Of a stretch of 64,000 nt of DNA, positions 46,701 through 58,700 are shown piece after piece; positions within the stretch are counted from its first letter, which is position 1; every line of letters starts with the position of its first letter. Position numbers and translations under genes: made by a program. Origin of the DNA: Coptis chinensis (taxonomy: Eukaryota > Streptophyta > Magnoliopsida > Ranunculales > Ranunculaceae); assembly GCA_015680905.1 (NCBI GenBank), contig JADFTS010000016.1, positions 23,555-87,554 of the forward strand, given 5' to 3'. Below the pieces are notes generated by a model. It saw only the letters and a list, made by a program, of their open reading frames with translations, ran no database searches and had not been told where the DNA came from.

Positions 46701-49700
46701 CTCCATAAGAAGCGAGCGGCTTACCGGCCTGTTCGCAAAGCGATCGATTACACAACGAGGCGCAAGAGGGTGACCTCAATTCACTCTTCCAACTCGCTCT
46801 CGGGCGGGGAGGGAAACCTACTCCTTCTTAAGCGGTTCAAAAGCGGAACTCTTGGACATGGAAAGCGGCCTCAAGGAATCATTCGCGCGATGGCTTTCCA
46901 CAACCGCTGCCGCCGCCGCGTAAACCGACCTAACCGGTCGCTCTTGAAAAGACCGGCCGAAGCGTTGGCGGTATGCGCTTCGGCGTGGATAAGTACATCA
47001 AAGCTGCAAGAGGCTTTGCTAAAGCTAAAAAGAAGAAGAAGAAGCGGCGAAGAGGGAGAGGTTCACGAAGTAGCGGCACCCTCGGGAAAGCGACCAAACA
47101 ACAAGGGCAACCCTCCCGACCCAAACCAAGAAATGATCGGGGAATTCGCCCGCTCACCGGATCTCGGTTACATACTAGAAAAGATCAAAGCGTCTTTGCA
47201 TTCTGAACCGAGGAGATAAGACAACCGTGGTCGCCCGGACCGGGCCCTCTGCGCTTTCCACAGCGCCAATTGCCCGCGAGACCGGCGTATCTTTGGGGGC
47301 TCAAGCATTACTTTTACAAGATCTGGTCGAAGCCCGGCCCACATCAAAGCGATACACTAGTATACCCGGCGGCGACTGCGCCACAAAGGCGATGGCCGCC
47401 GAACGAAGCGAGTCCCCACCACGAAGGAGCCATCGGAGGCCTCAAAGCCGCCCTCGCGGCCGAGGGCGTTCGGAAGAAGCGTTTATCGGGATCGCCGCCA
47501 ACCATCGAGAGGTCGCGACCAAGACGAGAACCATCCACACGATCACCATCAAGATGATTCCGTCACCAAGTTCGCGGGAAAAAAGAAGGCGTAGGTGCCC
47601 TCCATGAAGTATACAATTTCTCCTCACGGTGCTGCCGTGCCACGCATAATTCGGTAGAGCGGGGAGACATCACCTTCTCGAGGCCGACCTCAACAAGGTG
47701 CGCCTCCCCATGCGATGCTCACCGTGGTCCGCGTCAAAATCGATGCCCCGGACCGTCTGGCGAGTTCGATCGACGACTGGCGGCTCTTGCGATATTACGT
47801 TCTACCACACAATCGAGATGAACTTACCAAAGTCGGTCTTCATAGACCCCATTGCCCCTCTGCCGGATTCAAGCGGCTCGAGGCCGACCCGATAGGAGAT
47901 ATCATCCTCCCCGGTCTCGGTGGGATCCGGGAAGACAAAGTCGGCTTCAACGCGCGCTTTAAGCGTCACGGATACCAAAGTCGTCCCTACAACGCAATTC
48001 TAGGGCGGCGTTGGATACATCAAATGCAGGCCGTACCTTCCCGCTACATCAGGTCATCCGTTTTCCGGCCCGAGGGAATGATGGAACTTCGAAGCAATCG
48101 GCTTTCGAGGCCCATCATTGTAACGGATCATCGCGGCAAGCAAGGTATTTGAACCTCCCATCACCATCGACTCTGAACCCCACAAGTTATACAATGGCTA
48201 AAGATTTAGTGGCTGAGGTGAGAGCGGCGCACAAAAGCGAGCTTATTTGGGGGATCGACAAGAGTTTCCACTTTCGGTGACCCGATCTCGACCACTACCA
48301 AAGCGGCCGGCGCGCAGCGGCCACGAATCATGGAGGTCGCCCCATTGGAAAGAATCCGCGAACAAGCAAAGTCTCGTGACACCACCACCGCCGCCTCCCT
48401 CTCACCCGGAAGAAAGGGGGGGCCCCGATCCACGTTGTCACGCCAATGGCAAGCGATCCGCGTCGACCCTGTTGCCGTAACCACCGGAGGGCGCCCAGTT
48501 CCTCGGCGACTCTGACCAACAAGCACTAGCACGGACTCTACAAAGAACAATCCTCGGAGCGAGCGCTGAGAGCCAAGCACCGACTCAAGACAAAGCGGCA
48601 AGTGAACACGGGAACCGAAGGCGACCCTAAACTTCGTCTATGTAGGAGCCAACCTCGACCCACGCTTAAAGGCTCAACTTGTAAAGTTTACGTCCATGAA
48701 TAAAGATGTGTTAAGCTTGGTGGTATATTGATGTGCTGGTATAGACCCTAGTGTCGCATGCCACCCGGTTAAGCGTCGACCCGGTGCCAAAACCGGTTCG
48801 ACAGCGTCTAGGCGATTGTCACTACGCTTTCAAAAGCAATCAGCGGCGAGGTAGATAAGCTCAAACAAATTCGGTTTCATCCATAAAAGGTCGACTACCG
48901 AGTGGATCGCCAACATAGTGGCGGTCGAAAAAAGAATGGCGCGATCCGTTTGTGCGTCGACTTCACTGGCGTCAATCAAGAAACTCAAAGGCGACTTCCC
49001 CTACCAAGAATCGACCCGGCTAGTCGACCCGGACTTGTGGGCACGCGGCTGCTATCATTCATGGAATGGCGTATAAGTGGGTACAATCGGATACCACTAG
49101 CTGAAGAAGATCGGAGAAGACATCATTCATCACCGAACAAAGGAACTTCTTGTTACAAGCGTTCTCCCATTCGGACTAAAGAGCGGGGGCGACCTATCGT
49201 GACTAGTAACTAACATGTTCGGGACATGTTAGGTGATACCATGGAGGTCTACATTGGCGATATGGTTGTCAAAAGCAAAAAGCGGCCGACCACCTCACCC
49301 GCCTCGAGCAAAGCGTTCTCGGATTCTGACGAACCGGAATGAAACCGAACCCGAGAAGTGTCTTTTTGGTGCGTCCTCGGAAAAATTTTTCGGATACCGA
49401 GGTCTCATGGCGAGGTATCGAAGCAAATTCGGACCAAATTGGGCGTTCATCGACATGCCCGACCCTCAAACAAAAAGCGGATACAAAAGTTGTCGGGGTA
49501 TATGGTCATTTGCACTCAACCGATTCATATCGAGCATCGGACAAGTGCCGACCATTCTTACAAATACTTTCGAAAGGCGAGCAATTCTCATGGAGCGATC
49601 AATGCCACCAAGCATTCGCCACCCTCAAAGAGTACCTCATGACACCTCCCGTCCTCATGAAACCAACCCGGGAAAACTCACGGGGCTCTATCGGCGGTAT

Positions 49701-52700
49701 CGATTTCGCCATCGGTTCGGTCTGTTCAGGGCGAACCACAATTCGAAAGGCGATCTACTTCACAAGCAAGACCTCACTCCGGTAGGAAGAACTACTCTTA
49801 TATAGAAAAGCGGTCCTTGCTTTGTTATACTTTCGGCAAGAAAATTCAGGCCCGTATTTCCGGGCTCATCAATCAAAGTCTTTGGCGATCTCCCTTTGAA
49901 GAGGATTCTTCACAAAGACAACAAGACTACCGGGATGGCAATATGGGCGAGAAAATTAGGGCGAACACCATATGGACTTCGTCCGCGCATATCGCGGAAG
50001 GGTCGGTCGTTCTGCGGACTTCCTAGCAGATTTCCGGTTGGCGACCCTAATTGGGAGAATTTGAAGCGAGGTCGCGCCAAGAAGGGAAGCATAAGCGGTC
50101 ACGGTCCCCTACGTCGATGGTTCCGGCAACCACGGAAGCGGTGGTATGGGAATCGTCTTAGTCTCCCGAGGGAGCTATGGTAGAAGCGATTCGGATAGAC
50201 TTATAGCGTCAAACAACGGCGATCTGAAGCACTAATAATGGGAATCTTGTGGCGGCGATCAATTTGGGAGTAAAGGAGATCAAATCTTTAGTGACTTCAT
50301 GGCGAGTGCGTTCGCCCGGGTTGCAAAAAGTACACTACCGGTGAAGGTAACCTCTCTAAATACCTTCGGGTTGTTAACAATTTGCTTCCGTCATTTAGCG
50401 GGCGTCGATACACCATTTTTTGCGTGGCGAGAACGGCCACGCAGATAACTGGCATATCTAGCTACCCGGACGCGGCTGTGTCCCTCGACAGCCCGATTAT
50501 CGAAGTAGTCGACCGACACCTTACCAAGCGGACCAAGTCTTGACAATTAGCGACTGGTCCCCTCTCTCGAAGAGATCGGACGAGTCACTCATGGATGCGA
50601 CCTATTATACGGTACATCCGGCCGGCGGCACACTCCGGAGGAGGCGCACCAAGGCCAAAGGTTCCACACCCAAGCGTAGCTATTGTTTGGTGAGCGACAA
50701 ATTATTCCGCAAATCCATGGCGGACCTCATCGAGATGTATCGCCCGAGCAAGGCCGGCTAATTTTTCTTTGAAATTCACGAAGGAGAATCGGCAACCATG
50801 CGGGAGGTCGGTCACTAGCCCCAAAGCGATCTCAAGGGTATACGGCCTCATTATGCGGTCGATGCTAAAGCGTATGTCCTCAAATGTATCAAATGCCAAA
50901 CATTTGGTCCTGACATCATGCAACCATTTCATGGCCCGATTAACATTCGCGAGTCCTTGGCGTTCCACATGTGGGGCATGGACATTATGGGACCATTCAT
51001 CCCTCGAGGAAGAGCACCGGCTTCCGCTTTGTCCTAGCTGCAATGGACTACTTCACTAAGTGGGTTGAAGCAATTCCGTTAGCACTGCGTCAAAGAATCA
51101 CATGTCGGAAATTTCATTTGGACTCATCTCATCACCGGTTTGGCCTACCACATACAGCGGTGATGGATAATGGCTCAGTTCAAGGGCAAAAAGCGAAAGA
51201 GTTTACGGCCAAATGGAAGATCGTTCATGCATTCTCTACACCCGCGATGCGCTCAAAGCAATGGACAAGCGGAGGCCGGCCAATAAGGCCGATTACGGAG
51301 AATTTGAAAAGAAAATTGAAAAGAACAAAGCCCGGTGGCCCAATCAATTTGGAGAACATACTCACGGGCTCATCGCGACTTCTGGCTTCGCTCAAACCGG
51401 GCGTGTCACCATTCTCCCTATGCTATGTACGAAGCCGTCATACCCACCGGTGACAATCCGACAACCCGATCTGAACTTGCCGAAGCAGGCCTTAATGACT
51501 TCGGTTCTAGCTCGAGGAGATCGACCTCCTCGAGCGTAGCGACCTAGCGGCCGTCGAGTAGCGACCTACCAACGGGTCCTCAAAGAGATCTTACAACAAA
51601 GCGAGTACATCCACGATCTTTTCAACCCGAGGCGATCTCGTGTTGAAGAAAACTCAAGATGATGCTAAGCTAGCACCAACATGGGAAGGCCGCACATCGT
51701 GGAGCGTGTGTCGTTAAGCGGCGGCGTATTGGATTAAAACCCGAAGGAAAGATCTTTTGCCCGACCATGGAACACATACTTGTTAAAGCAATTTTTCCAA
51801 TAGTTGTATTGCGCATTGTAATTCTGTTCCCGAGCACAACAAAGTTCAAATGAAAGAAAGTCAAGATGGTATCATAAATGGCGGACCTACTCACATCTCC
51901 AAACCCCGCCTCCCCGCGAGCGCCTCCGGGGGGGGCTAAACAGCGGCTCATGCAGCTTACGGCGGGGCGGCTCTCGAGGAGCTTACGGGGCTCAGCGCCT
52001 CTCCGAGTCTCGCTAAGTTGAGGACATGCTTCTTTGAGGATCAACTAAGCGAGAGCGGCTACCGGGGCGAAGCGCCCTCCGAGGGGGCTAAACAGCGCTC
52101 ATGCAGCGGGGCGCTCGGGGAGCTTACGGGCTCAGCGCCTCTCGAGTCTCGCTAAGTTGAGGACCTATACTTCTAGGATCAACTAAGCGAAGCGCTCGAG
52201 GAAGCGAAGCGCCCGGGGGGGGCTAAACGCGCTCATCATGCAGCGCGGGGCGGCTCTCGAGGGCTTACGCGGGCTCAGCGCCTCTCGAGTCTCGCTAAGT
52301 TGAGGACCTATACTTCTAGGATCAACTAAGCGAGCGCGCTCCCGAGGGCGAGCGCCCTCGGGGGCTAAACCGGCTCATCATCGCGGGGCGCTCTCGGGGA
52401 GCTTACGGGGGACTCAGCGGCTCTCTCGAGTCTCGCTAAGTTGGGGCCTACACTTTTAGGATCAACTAAGCGAGAGGCTCTCGGGGCGAAGAGCCCTCGT
52501 AACGGGGGCTAAACACTCATCATATCGCGGGGCGGCTCTCGGGGAGCTTACGGGCTCAGCGCCTCTCTCGAGTCTCGCTAAGTTGGGGGCATACACTTTT
52601 CGACTTCAACTAAGCGAACGCCTCGAGGGGGCGGGGGCGCCCTCGCAGGGGGGCTAAACTTACGGGCAGCTCATACAGCGGGGCGCTCGAGGGCTTACGG

Positions 52701-55700
52701 GCTCAACGCCTCTCGAGTCTCGCTAAGTTGAGGACCTATACTTCTAGGATCAACTGGGGGCATAGAACTTTTCGAGGCGAAGCGCCCTCGGGGGCTAAAC
52801 ACGCTCGGGGCACGCAAAGGGCTCTCGGGAGCTTACGGGCTCAGCGCCTCTCGAGTCTCGCTAAGTTGGGGACATATACTTTAGGATCAACTAAGCGAGA
52901 GCGCCGGGGCGAAGCGCCCTCGGGGGGCTCATACGCAGCGCCAAGGCGGCTCGGGGGCTTACAGACTCAACGCCTCTCCGAGTCTCGCTAAGTTGGGGGC
53001 ATACACTTTTCGAATCAACTAAGTGAGAACGCCCTTAGGAGCCTCTTTCATCCTCACTAGACAAGGACCGATCCTCCTAAGGTTAATCAGCAAAGAACGC
53101 TCCCAGTGAACACCGTAGCCCACGAACTTGCAGGGGCAAAGCCGGTTTTAGATCCTAAAAAGATCAAAGCGGATCAAAGCGGCTTACATGGCGTGTTCCC
53201 ATACATTATCATAGCAGCATAACAGGTAGCAAGAATACATTTCAGAAGCAAAAGGCGTACACAGAATCAAAGCCATGAACAAGTCAGACCAAAACATATA
53301 CAGCATTAGTCAAGTGTTAACCAAAACAAGCACACATATCGGACCTGGTGAAATCATCTCGAGCACCGACCGACTGGGTCTACCCGAGAAAATCGAGTCG
53401 GTTTCCGAAGAATACAAAATACCAAATGGAACGAATTTGCCACTTTTCGTGGAAACCGGTTCTCAAGTTAGAAGCGGTGGTCGGGTAAACCAGCAGCTCT
53501 AATGTTTAACCCTCATAGGGGGGGCAAAGAAAAGCGGTCGGGATCAAACAAAACAAAAACATATCCTCACCAATAGAGCGAATCGGCATCGCGGGCGACC
53601 ACATGTTTATCCACCGGGGAGCAGTCTTTGGTTGAGGGAACATGTCGGCGGCTTCATGAGAGCAACACGCATACCGACCTCTTGAGCACCACCCGCGCGC
53701 CCGGTGACAATATTTCGTCCGGCTTGGCGTACTCACTTCTCTGGCGATGGTATGGCGTTACGAGCCCTACGAGCAACCCTCTGGCATTGCTTCGCGTACT
53801 CGGTCACCTCCGTGATCTCCATTTGCAGATCAACAACAGACGCAGCAAGTTTTTCATTTTCATCAGCAACAGCACGACATTTGGCCGACATAGCTTCCAG
53901 CCTTTTATTGTCAGCTACCCGGCATTTCGCGGACATCCATTTCGACTTCGGGCATCAACATCGATAGCGAGGCGTTACCTGGCGTTCTTGACTTATCATA
54001 ACCGGCAAAAAGCTGCAAGTCGAAAGAGCAATAAAATCAATCGAAAGAGCGGCGAGAAACTAGCAAGCGGTACTTTCGCGAACGATTTCGCCATGTCCAT
54101 GGTCCCCAAGGCGTATCCATGTAAATTAGATCCTCGACCTCCGGCTTTGTCCCCGTCGGCCACAATACCCCTCGGAAGACTTCGCTATAGGCGCGAGTGG
54201 AAAGCTGCGATCGAGCGCTTCCGCGGACGCGCTTCTTCCCGACCTCCGGCGTAGAAGAACTTCGCTCCCCCGTCCCCAGCGTGGCGAGAACTCCACTAGC
54301 GGCGTGGCCCCTGCTCCAGTCGTCCATCCGTTCGGCGACCGAGGAGGCCGTCCTCTCGGTGGGGCGACTGATCACCACACCTCCGGTGGCTCGCCCGACC
54401 TCGGGGCGTTTAGCTTTCTTGGACCCGTTTCTCTTGCCTTCCTCTTACCCGCGGTCGTCGTGCACATGTGGATGAAATTCCATCTCCTCCATCGCCAGAG
54501 GAGAGCTCTCTGCTTGCGCCTTCTCCCCACCAAAAGCGTAACAACGAGCCATATGAGCGGCTAAAGCACAAAGAGCAAAGCGAGAGGCAATGAGGAAGAA
54601 ATAACACCTTTACAATGATCAAAAAGGCGGAACCACCATACGAAGATGACCACCAAAAGCAAACCGTTCGTTGAGGTGAAGGCAGCGACAAGAACGGGAA
54701 GTCAAATGCCATCGCTCTCCCCGAGCGGTTTCTATTTATGCAAAGGAAGCGTCTCTTCCGGCTGACTCATTAAGGCATCGAGGCGTAAGCGCCAATCAGT
54801 GGCAACCATCATTTCATATTTATGGCTGTTCATCTCGCTGCGTGCCAAGCCGCGCTGAAATGGAAGTGACCATTGCTCGCGGGGCGGCTCGGTCGTACCA
54901 ATCTTGAGTAACGGAGGGCGCTAACACCGACCTCACGCAAACCGCAGTTCAAGATTGATAAAGTCGACCAACCCGAGGGGCATACAAATCAAAAGCGGAC
55001 ATACGATGCGCGAGGAAGAAAAACAGCGGATAACAACATGGCATTAATATAAAGCGGTTAGCAAACCGAAGACCCCGATCCAACCGGTCGCCCGGATAAG
55101 CCGAGCTGCTTGGGTCTACCAGAAAATCCGGCCAGCTAAAACATCGATTATCATAAAGCCACGGACAAAGAAAAAACGAAGCGCCGGGTAACCCGGGGAA
55201 AACGGCTCTATTGTTTTAGGCGAGGCGCTTACAAACATAAAAAACCGGACATTCAACTTTCAAACAACATCTTCAAAGCCTTCAACCCGGAGGGGCGTCC
55301 GGCGCAGGAGCGATTCGGATCACCGGAGGCGCCAATCTGCCGGTTAAGCGTCCCTCCCGGACCGCCAGCGGCGGGAGGTTGATCCAGAACCACTCACCCC
55401 GGCGGGAGCAAAACGACCGCGAGAACCCGGCCGCGACCGACCTCGGCGAAAGTCGACTGTCGATCTATTGCGAGTCCTTGGCTGGCTCACCGAGGCGGTC
55501 GCCATACCTCGCCTCCGGTTCCTCTATTTCAAAGTACGGATGGCAAGATAGGCGCGCCGCCTCCATTCGCGGTAGCTTTACAGCGTGCGGCGGCGTATTA
55601 GCGGCAGCGACCTTCTTCTTCGGATCATCGACCTCATGCCCGGCCCGGCCGCCTCGTTCACGGCCGACGTCCTCCTCTCGAGCGGTGTAACTAGTTGCGC

Positions 55701-58700
55701 CCCGGCGTTTCAGCTCCACCTTCTCCGATTGAGATATCGCTCGGAGATCGGAGACCTCAAGCCTCAAGGCCTCAACCTCCGACTTCTCCATCTCAGCAAA
55801 CAAGGCAGTTGTCTTCGGTTTACGATACCCGCAACCATCTGCGGCGGCTTCGCACATATTACGCAAACAAGCGATAAGCAGCGATGTACAATAAGGGATA
55901 ACCTGTCGGTAATAACATTTCCACTTACCGGGCAAATCGCCTTATCCACGCTCTCACATTCGACTCTAGTTCCTTGGAGTCAAGGTCTTTCTGTCACCAT
56001 CAAAGTGTCATCCCTTCTAGCAAGCAAGCGGCTATGGGTGCGGACTTGTAGCTGCGATCCGACCTCTTTCACAGGCGCTTCTTCGGTTACTTCATCAACA
56101 TACATCGGGTTGCGCTCCATTTCGTCCCTTGCGATGCGGGGCGGCTCCTTACGAGTTCCTCTCGAGCTGACCTTCCCGCTTCATCTTGCACGAGGCATCT
56201 CAACCACCGGTCGAATGACCTGCAGGGCAACCTCCAGCGGCATCCTCGGCCTAGAACGCTGAAGTCGGGCATCGGCCTCGACCTCGGGTTGCGAGCTACG
56301 CCCTCCCACCCATTCGCACCTCACCACCACATGCGATCCGGGCCACCTCGCGCTTATCTTAGGTCGGTACTCGGAACATCGGAAGGAGCGTCCTCAGCGT
56401 CGAAGGAGCATCCTCCCGACCCATGCCCGACCGGACGGAGGCCCCGGCACCCCGAGGGGTCGCTTCACTGAAGACGGCCCGGTTTCTATCCTCCACGGTC
56501 ACCAAATCACTTCCACGCTTCTCCATAACCGTACTTTGGGCGCTCCCTTACCACGAGCCACTTTTACGAGCTTCTCTTCTCTTAGAACAACGGGTCCTCC
56601 ACGCTCCTTAAAGAATTGGTGACCTCTCGGCAACTTGGCGATTTTTCACCGTCCGAAGTCGGTAGGCGAATCTCTCGATCCTTTGCTTTCGGTTCGTCTG
56701 GCGTGCGGTCGGATATCTGTACAAAAGACAAAACACCAAATGTTCGATCGATTACAAAATCAATCGATATCGGCGAAAAACCTAAGAAAGCGTCTTTGGT
56801 ACCCACCGATGAAATCTGCGTTTTCTGTCATCCGCCCGAACCATTTCGCCGCGGTGGTTACCGACTAGCGAGGAGCGGTCTTTTATCCCAAGACTCGTTA
56901 CTTTCACTCCATCCGAGCGGGACGAGTAGCTTCGGGTTTGCAAGCTAAAATTGTATGCCCTAGATCGGCTTCAAAGTGAAGTGCTCAATAATATCGGCGA
57001 CCGATCTCGGTATTCACGGCTGGCGTTCAATGGTCGAACACCTTTAACAACCGCCGGGTGTTACCCTGGCTTTAACCGCGCTTTGCGCCGGGCGGTTCAA
57101 AAATTGACAAACCAACCCGAAAGGGTATCGTCGTATGGCCCCGGTACTGCCCCGCGGGCGATCACCCGTGGTCTTGATGGGGCGTACCTATCGCTAAAGA
57201 CCGGGGCCTTCGGTCGGGCTCGTGGATCTCCGGACCTCCCACGGTTATACCATATCTTTTCCTCGGATATGGAAGCGCCCTCAAAGCGTGTTTATCCACA
57301 ACCACTGGCTTTGGCTTCATTTCGCCGGAGCCTCTCACAGCGTCACGAAGTGCCAAGCGTCGGCAACCACGAAGCGGTGAGCATCGCCTTCTTCACTCCG
57401 ACCTCGGCCTCATCCCTATCTTCTTCCTTCGCTGACCTACCCGGTGATTCATCGTCTCCTCCTCCTCTTTGACCAAAAGGGAAACTTCCGCGCCGATGCG
57501 AGCGAGTGTCGCCGATCCGACATTCTTCTCCTCTAAACTTAACAAACCTAGCTCTTTGGTATCTAACAGAGCACCCTAACTACTCTATAGCACGAAGCTT
57601 AACACTAAACAAGGGAAGCGGGTTCAAAATGGCGAAAACTAACACGAGGGTTGATCGCTTAATGAAGTTCTCTCTACCAAGCGAAGTAGCCAAATGAAGC
57701 CTCGGTCAAGCAAGTAAGATTTTTGAACAACCGCCCCTCAATTTCAAGGCATTATGATTACACCGTAGCCTAGCCCCCCCCGACTTCCAAGTAAGCGTCT
57801 TGTCTTTTCACATCGAAAAGCGGGCGCCCACGTTCCCTTTTCTTTAGAATGCTTTCGGATCATCGCGTCTTTGCACGCGTCACACGATCGCACTAACCAA
57901 CTCACGCGGTTAGCACTAGCTGTTCTACACTGATCGTGGCCGATCCCCAACTATCACATAGTACGCGCGTGCCACCGTTCTCTCTCAGCAGGTCGTTTTC
58001 ACAACCTACTAAGAGGGGGCTGTGTAGGGGAGTGATATTCTCTATACAGCACGCGCTTAGCATAGTGGAACTAAGGCACCGACCTGTGATATCAGGTCGC
58101 ATCCACGAGCCAACAACGCCACAAGACAGATCGCATCATCACGCGAACTACATCAGGCGGTGACACATACTCCCTATCCATAAGCAATCATGACTGACGG
58201 AGTACTTGCACTAATCCCGATCGATTCATCGATCCACGGCCGCAAGCTACTTGCTCAGACTGTCACTCCTCATCATCACAGCAGACCTATGTAGATATTT
58301 CTCACACGCTCCCATGATCCACACCCCCCACGTTGGTGATATCCTCTACACGTGGAGGTGAGGATACACTCCGAATCTCTATAAATACCACTCCTATGAA
58401 CTACGCCAGACCTGATTCTACTCTGAGCCCAGCCCCCAGAGCAAGATACGTAGGCAGTTCGCTCCAAAAGCCGAACTCGGTCTCACCTATCCATTCATAC
58501 CAGTCCCCAGAGACTGTTTGTAAGGGAATATCATATCACACCTTTACAATGATGAAGAACATAGTAGTATAGTACGCCTCCATCTAATCTATCAAGAAAC
58601 TACTAATTGTAAGTTCATACTTTAACCTTATAGAGATCTTATTGCGTTGTTTGTTATATTCTGGCTTCGACTAGCTTTGGAACAAATGCATGTACTGTAC

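Larger units (their letters stand above)
45595..58548 (+). mobile_element. Complete Ty3/Gypsy LTR retrotransposon in GATA intron 1
   Basis: LTRs at 45595-46118 and 58023-58548 both start TGTAGGGGAGTG and end CCTTTACA. The target duplication ATGAT is perfect (45590-45594 and 58549-58553). The primer-binding site TGGCGCCGTCTGTGG starts at 46120 and a purine tract AAGAGGGGGCTG precedes the 3' LTR. The domain order protease, reverse transcriptase, RNase H, integrase is that of Gypsy. The large size, a long non-pol 3' part and antisense frames suggest the Tat lineage (inference). Same strand as the host gene. Confidence 0.96.

Noticed and set aside
56423-57472. Several 60-225 codon plus-strand frames at the 3' part of the retrotransposon
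   Set aside because: High GC content makes long chance frames; none resembles a known protein, and the heptad signal is on the other strand.
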